DNA of 64,000 bases from Deferribacter thermophilus (GTDB lineage Bacteria; Chrysiogenota; Deferribacteres; Deferribacterales; Deferribacteraceae), in the NCBI RefSeq assembly GCF_049472675.1, contig NZ_JAPNXM010000006.1:1-64000 (forward strand), read 5' to 3'. Positions within the stretch are counted from its first letter, which is position 1; the number at the start of each line of letters is the position of its first letter. The position numbers were made by a program, and so were the translations under genes. Under the pieces are notes generated by a model. It was not told where the DNA came from and did no database searches. It worked only from the letters and a program-made list of their open reading frames with translations. Shown piece after piece: positions 62,257-64,000 of the stretch.

Positions 62257-62850
62257 ATGGTGAAAACAGAAAAAAATACAAAAGAACTTATTTTAGAAAA
62301 AACCATTGAGATGATTCATTTAAAAGGTGTTCAGGACACAAGTATAAATGAATTATGTCAAGTAACAGGTATATCAAAAGGTGGAATATTCTTTTATTTT
62401 AAAAATAAACAAGAGTTAGTTATGGAATCGCTGAAATATTATGAGAATAAATTCTTAAAATTTATAGAAGATAATTTAGTGGGAGATACTGCATTTGATA
62501 AATTGTATAGTCTCTTTAATCAAATTATTTTGTTACATCATTCAAGAAATTTTAGAGGTGGATGCGTTTTAGGTAATAGTGCGTTGGAATTGGCTGATAA
62601 AGATGAAGATGTATCAGAAGTGTTAAAAGAAATTTTTTATAAATGGAGTAAGATAATTTCTAATATTTTGAGTGAAGGTATCAAAAAAGGGGAAATAATT
62701 GGTGAAATAGACTCTGATTCTTTAGCATTTTCCATTATTTCGGCTGTAGAAGGTGGTATCATGCTATCAAAACTTAATAAAAATTCATACTATTTAATAA
62801 ATGCAATAAAACTAGTTGTAAATCAACTGGAATCAATAAGGAGGAAATAA
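62257..62850 (+). CDS. TetR/AcrR-family transcriptional regulator
   Basis: A 197-aa regulator. The N-terminal helix-turn-helix (LILEKTIEMIHLKGVQDTSINELCQVTGISKGGIFFYFKNKQ in parts, about 10-52) is followed by an all-helical ligand domain with a Cys in NFRGGCVLGNSALELAD (about 106), typical of the YcdC/AcrR-like group that senses electrophiles or oxidants. Autoregulation is implied by the palindrome at 62227. It is coupled (TAATG) to a peroxiredoxin-like gene, its likely target. Confidence 0.9.
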   Translation: MVKTEKNTKELILEKTIEMIHLKGVQDTSINELCQVTGISKGGIFFYFKNKQELVMESLKYYENKFLKFIEDNLVGDTAFDKLYSLFNQIILLHHSRNFRGGCVLGNSALELADKDEDVSEVLKEIFYKWSKIISNILSEGIKKGEIIGEIDSDSLAFSIISAVEGGIMLSKLNKNSYYLINAIKLVVNQLESIRRK

Positions 62851-63497
62851 TGACATTAAAAGAGATAATTGAGAATTTTAAAAAAGAAAGACTCTCACAA
62901 ATTCCAGATGATGTGAAAGCTATCATGATGAAAGCTACAGAGGAGCTTATTAATAGTGGGATAGAAAATCAATTGCCTAAGGTAGGGGAGAAAATATTTG
63001 ACTTTACCCTTCCAAATTATGATGGAAAAGAGGTTAGACTTGGTGAGTTACTTGAAAATGGACCTGTTGTATTGAATTTTTATAGAGGTGGTTGGTGCCC
63101 TTATTGTAATCTTCAGCTAAATTATCTACAAAGTAGATTAGATGATTTCAAAAAGTATGGAGCTGTCCTTGTGGCAGTTTCACCTGAGTTGCCTGACATG
63201 GCTGCATCTACAGTTGATAGACATTCGATAAAGTTTTATGTTTTGTCAGATGTGGATAATAGGGTAGCTAAAAAGTTAGGTCTTGTGTTTAAACTGCCTG
63301 ATGAGGTTGTATCTATTTATAAAAAGTTGGGGCATGATTTAGAAAAGTATAATGGGAATAATAAATATGAAATCCCAGTACCAGCAACATTTGTAATAGA
63401 TAAAGACTTTACAATCAGATATTCATTTGGAAAAGCTGATTACACTCAAAGGGCAGAGCCAGATGACATCATAGAAGTATTAAAAACATTGCAGTAA
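62850..63497 (+). CDS. Peroxiredoxin-like (AhpC/TSA) protein
   Basis: A 215-aa thioredoxin-fold protein. After a helical N-terminal part (1-42), the AhpC/TSA domain has FYRGGWCPYCNLQL with C83 and C86, a C-P-Y-C motif that replaces the usual single peroxidatic Cys context, then VAVSPELPDM and VPATFVIDKDF. It should reduce peroxides or disulfides. GGAGG lies upstream; the ATG overlaps the tetR stop. Expected to be induced when the TetR repressor is released. Confidence 0.88.
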   Translation: MTLKEIIENFKKERLSQIPDDVKAIMMKATEELINSGIENQLPKVGEKIFDFTLPNYDGKEVRLGELLENGPVVLNFYRGGWCPYCNLQLNYLQSRLDDFKKYGAVLVAVSPELPDMAASTVDRHSIKFYVLSDVDNRVAKKLGLVFKLPDEVVSIYKKLGHDLEKYNGNNKYEIPVPATFVIDKDFTIRYSFGKADYTQRAEPDDIIEVLKTLQ

Positions 63498-63505
63498 TTA
63501 AATGT

Positions 63506-63579
63506 AGAGATTGCCTCATTTTTGATTACTAATTCAGCTTTGTGTTTTTTTATAAAGATAAATTTATGAGGCAATCTCT
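63506..63579. repeat. 14-bp perfect inverted repeat after the peroxiredoxin gene
   Basis: AGAGATTGCCTCAT (63506-63519) and ATGAGGCAATCTCT (63566-63579) can form a long stem with a 46-nt loop. No T-run follows directly on the plus strand (only TT), so it is not a standard terminator. The GAGATTGC core recalls the palindromic elements at 30197 and 57151. Confidence 0.65.
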
Positions 63580-63612
63580 TTGTATTACTAAAAAATTAAT
63601 ATGAGGTGTTTT

Positions 63613-64000
63613 ATGAGATCTTCTAATATAATTGCTTTTGATATTTATGGGACATTAATTGACACAAAAGGAGTTTTTAATCAAATATTAAGCTTGGTCA
63701 AAGATGAACAGCTAGCTTTAAATTTAGTTGATATGTGGAGACAGAAACAACTTGAGTATTCTTTTAGAAGAGGTTTAATGAGAAACTATGTGGATTTTTC
63801 AATCTGCACAAAGCAGGCTCTTGAGTATGTAATAAAATATTACAATCTTGATTTATCAGAAGTTGAAATTAAAAATTTGTTAGATATTTACAAAAAATTA
63901 CCTGTATTTTCTGATGTAAAGGTATCGTTAGAGAAAATAAAAGAAAACAACATAAAAATGTATGCCTTTTCCAATGGTAAACCTGATGATTTGGTGGAGT
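63613..64000 (+). CDS. Type II haloacid dehalogenase-like protein (partial, runs off the window)
   Basis: An open frame from the ATG at 63613 (GAGGTG upstream) to the end, 129 codons. Motif I is IIAFDIYGTLIDTKGVF with the nucleophile Asp, followed by WRQKQLEYSFRRGLM and NYVDFSICTKQALEY, hallmarks of (S)-2-haloacid dehalogenases, and the motif II region MYAFSNGKPDDL. The C-terminal third lies beyond the window. Probably an independent or last gene after the TetR-peroxiredoxin pair. Confidence 0.85.
   Translation, partial: MRSSNIIAFDIYGTLIDTKGVFNQILSLVKDEQLALNLVDMWRQKQLEYSFRRGLMRNYVDFSICTKQALEYVIKYYNLDLSEVEIKNLLDIYKKLPVFSDVKVSLEKIKENNIKMYAFSNGKPDDLVE

Overview
The window is a low-GC (roughly 30%) Gram-negative bacterial chromosome segment. 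It is dense with co-directional, often overlapping genes. Envelope genes (CtpA, EnvC, a YibQ-type deacetylase), a Tat-exported cysteine-type formate dehydrogenase, LUD-type lactate enzymes with a TRAP transporter, an Mbh-ordered Mrp antiporter and the very low GC together suggest a thermophilic or anaerobic Deferribacterota member, Deferribacter-like. This placement is inference; no rRNA is present.

Layout. (1) 1-10.3 kb, minus strand: a long operon of a zinc-ribbon membrane protein, a DUF4388 protein, a 70-aa protein, ftsE, ftsX, envC, ctpA, a divergent polysaccharide deacetylase, tsaD and dus. It ends in a HAD gene cut by an IS256-like end at the window edge. (2) 10.4-20.6 kb, plus strand: NodB-type deacetylase, argS, SPOR protein, PgaB-C-like glycoside hydrolase, protoporphyrinogen oxidase, pyruvate kinase, zinc-dependent phospholipase-C-like protein, TauE exporter with DUF1634 partner, NusG paralogue and thiol peroxidase. 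(3) 20.6-29.8 kb: a lactate regulon. A fused LutB-LutA and LutC run leftward. DctPQM, a GlcD-type dehydrogenase, a GlcF-type Fe-S protein, an LldR/FadR regulator and a previously uncalled 52-aa membrane protein run rightward. Two near-identical palindromic operators sit on the two divergent promoters, 105 bp apart. (4) 29.9-41.3 kb: lipoprotein, palindromic repeat, tRNA-Arg(CCG), smc with a short hinge, a possible Roadblock-like protein, ftsY, an unknown protein, an SPL-type radical SAM protein, ROK kinase, FecR/TPR protein and a CHASE2 adenylate cyclase. (5) 41.4-48.2 kb: formate dehydrogenase operon (multi-cluster ferredoxin, TorD-like chaperone, small Tat protein, FdhA, FdhB, FdhC). (6) 48.2-56.4 kb: tautomerase, a decayed IS256-type relic, then a ten-gene Mrp/Mbh-type cation/proton antiporter operon with three large antiporter-like subunits. 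(7) 56.4-64 kb: a solo decayed IS end, a C_GCAxxG_C_C protein, a second copy of the palindromic repeat, a CheB-CheR-PAS gene split by one in-frame stop, a PAS histidine kinase, an NhaA C-terminal relic, a TetR-peroxiredoxin operon and the start of a type II haloacid dehalogenase.

How it fits together: lactate and formate oxidation feed electrons to a respiratory chain, and the Mrp-like complex couples ion gradients. The first operon handles septal peptidoglycan remodelling. The most notable non-gene observations are the paired LldR-type operators, three IS256-type ends or relics, two copies of a palindromic element, and several promoters placed so close to start codons that the mRNAs should be leaderless.
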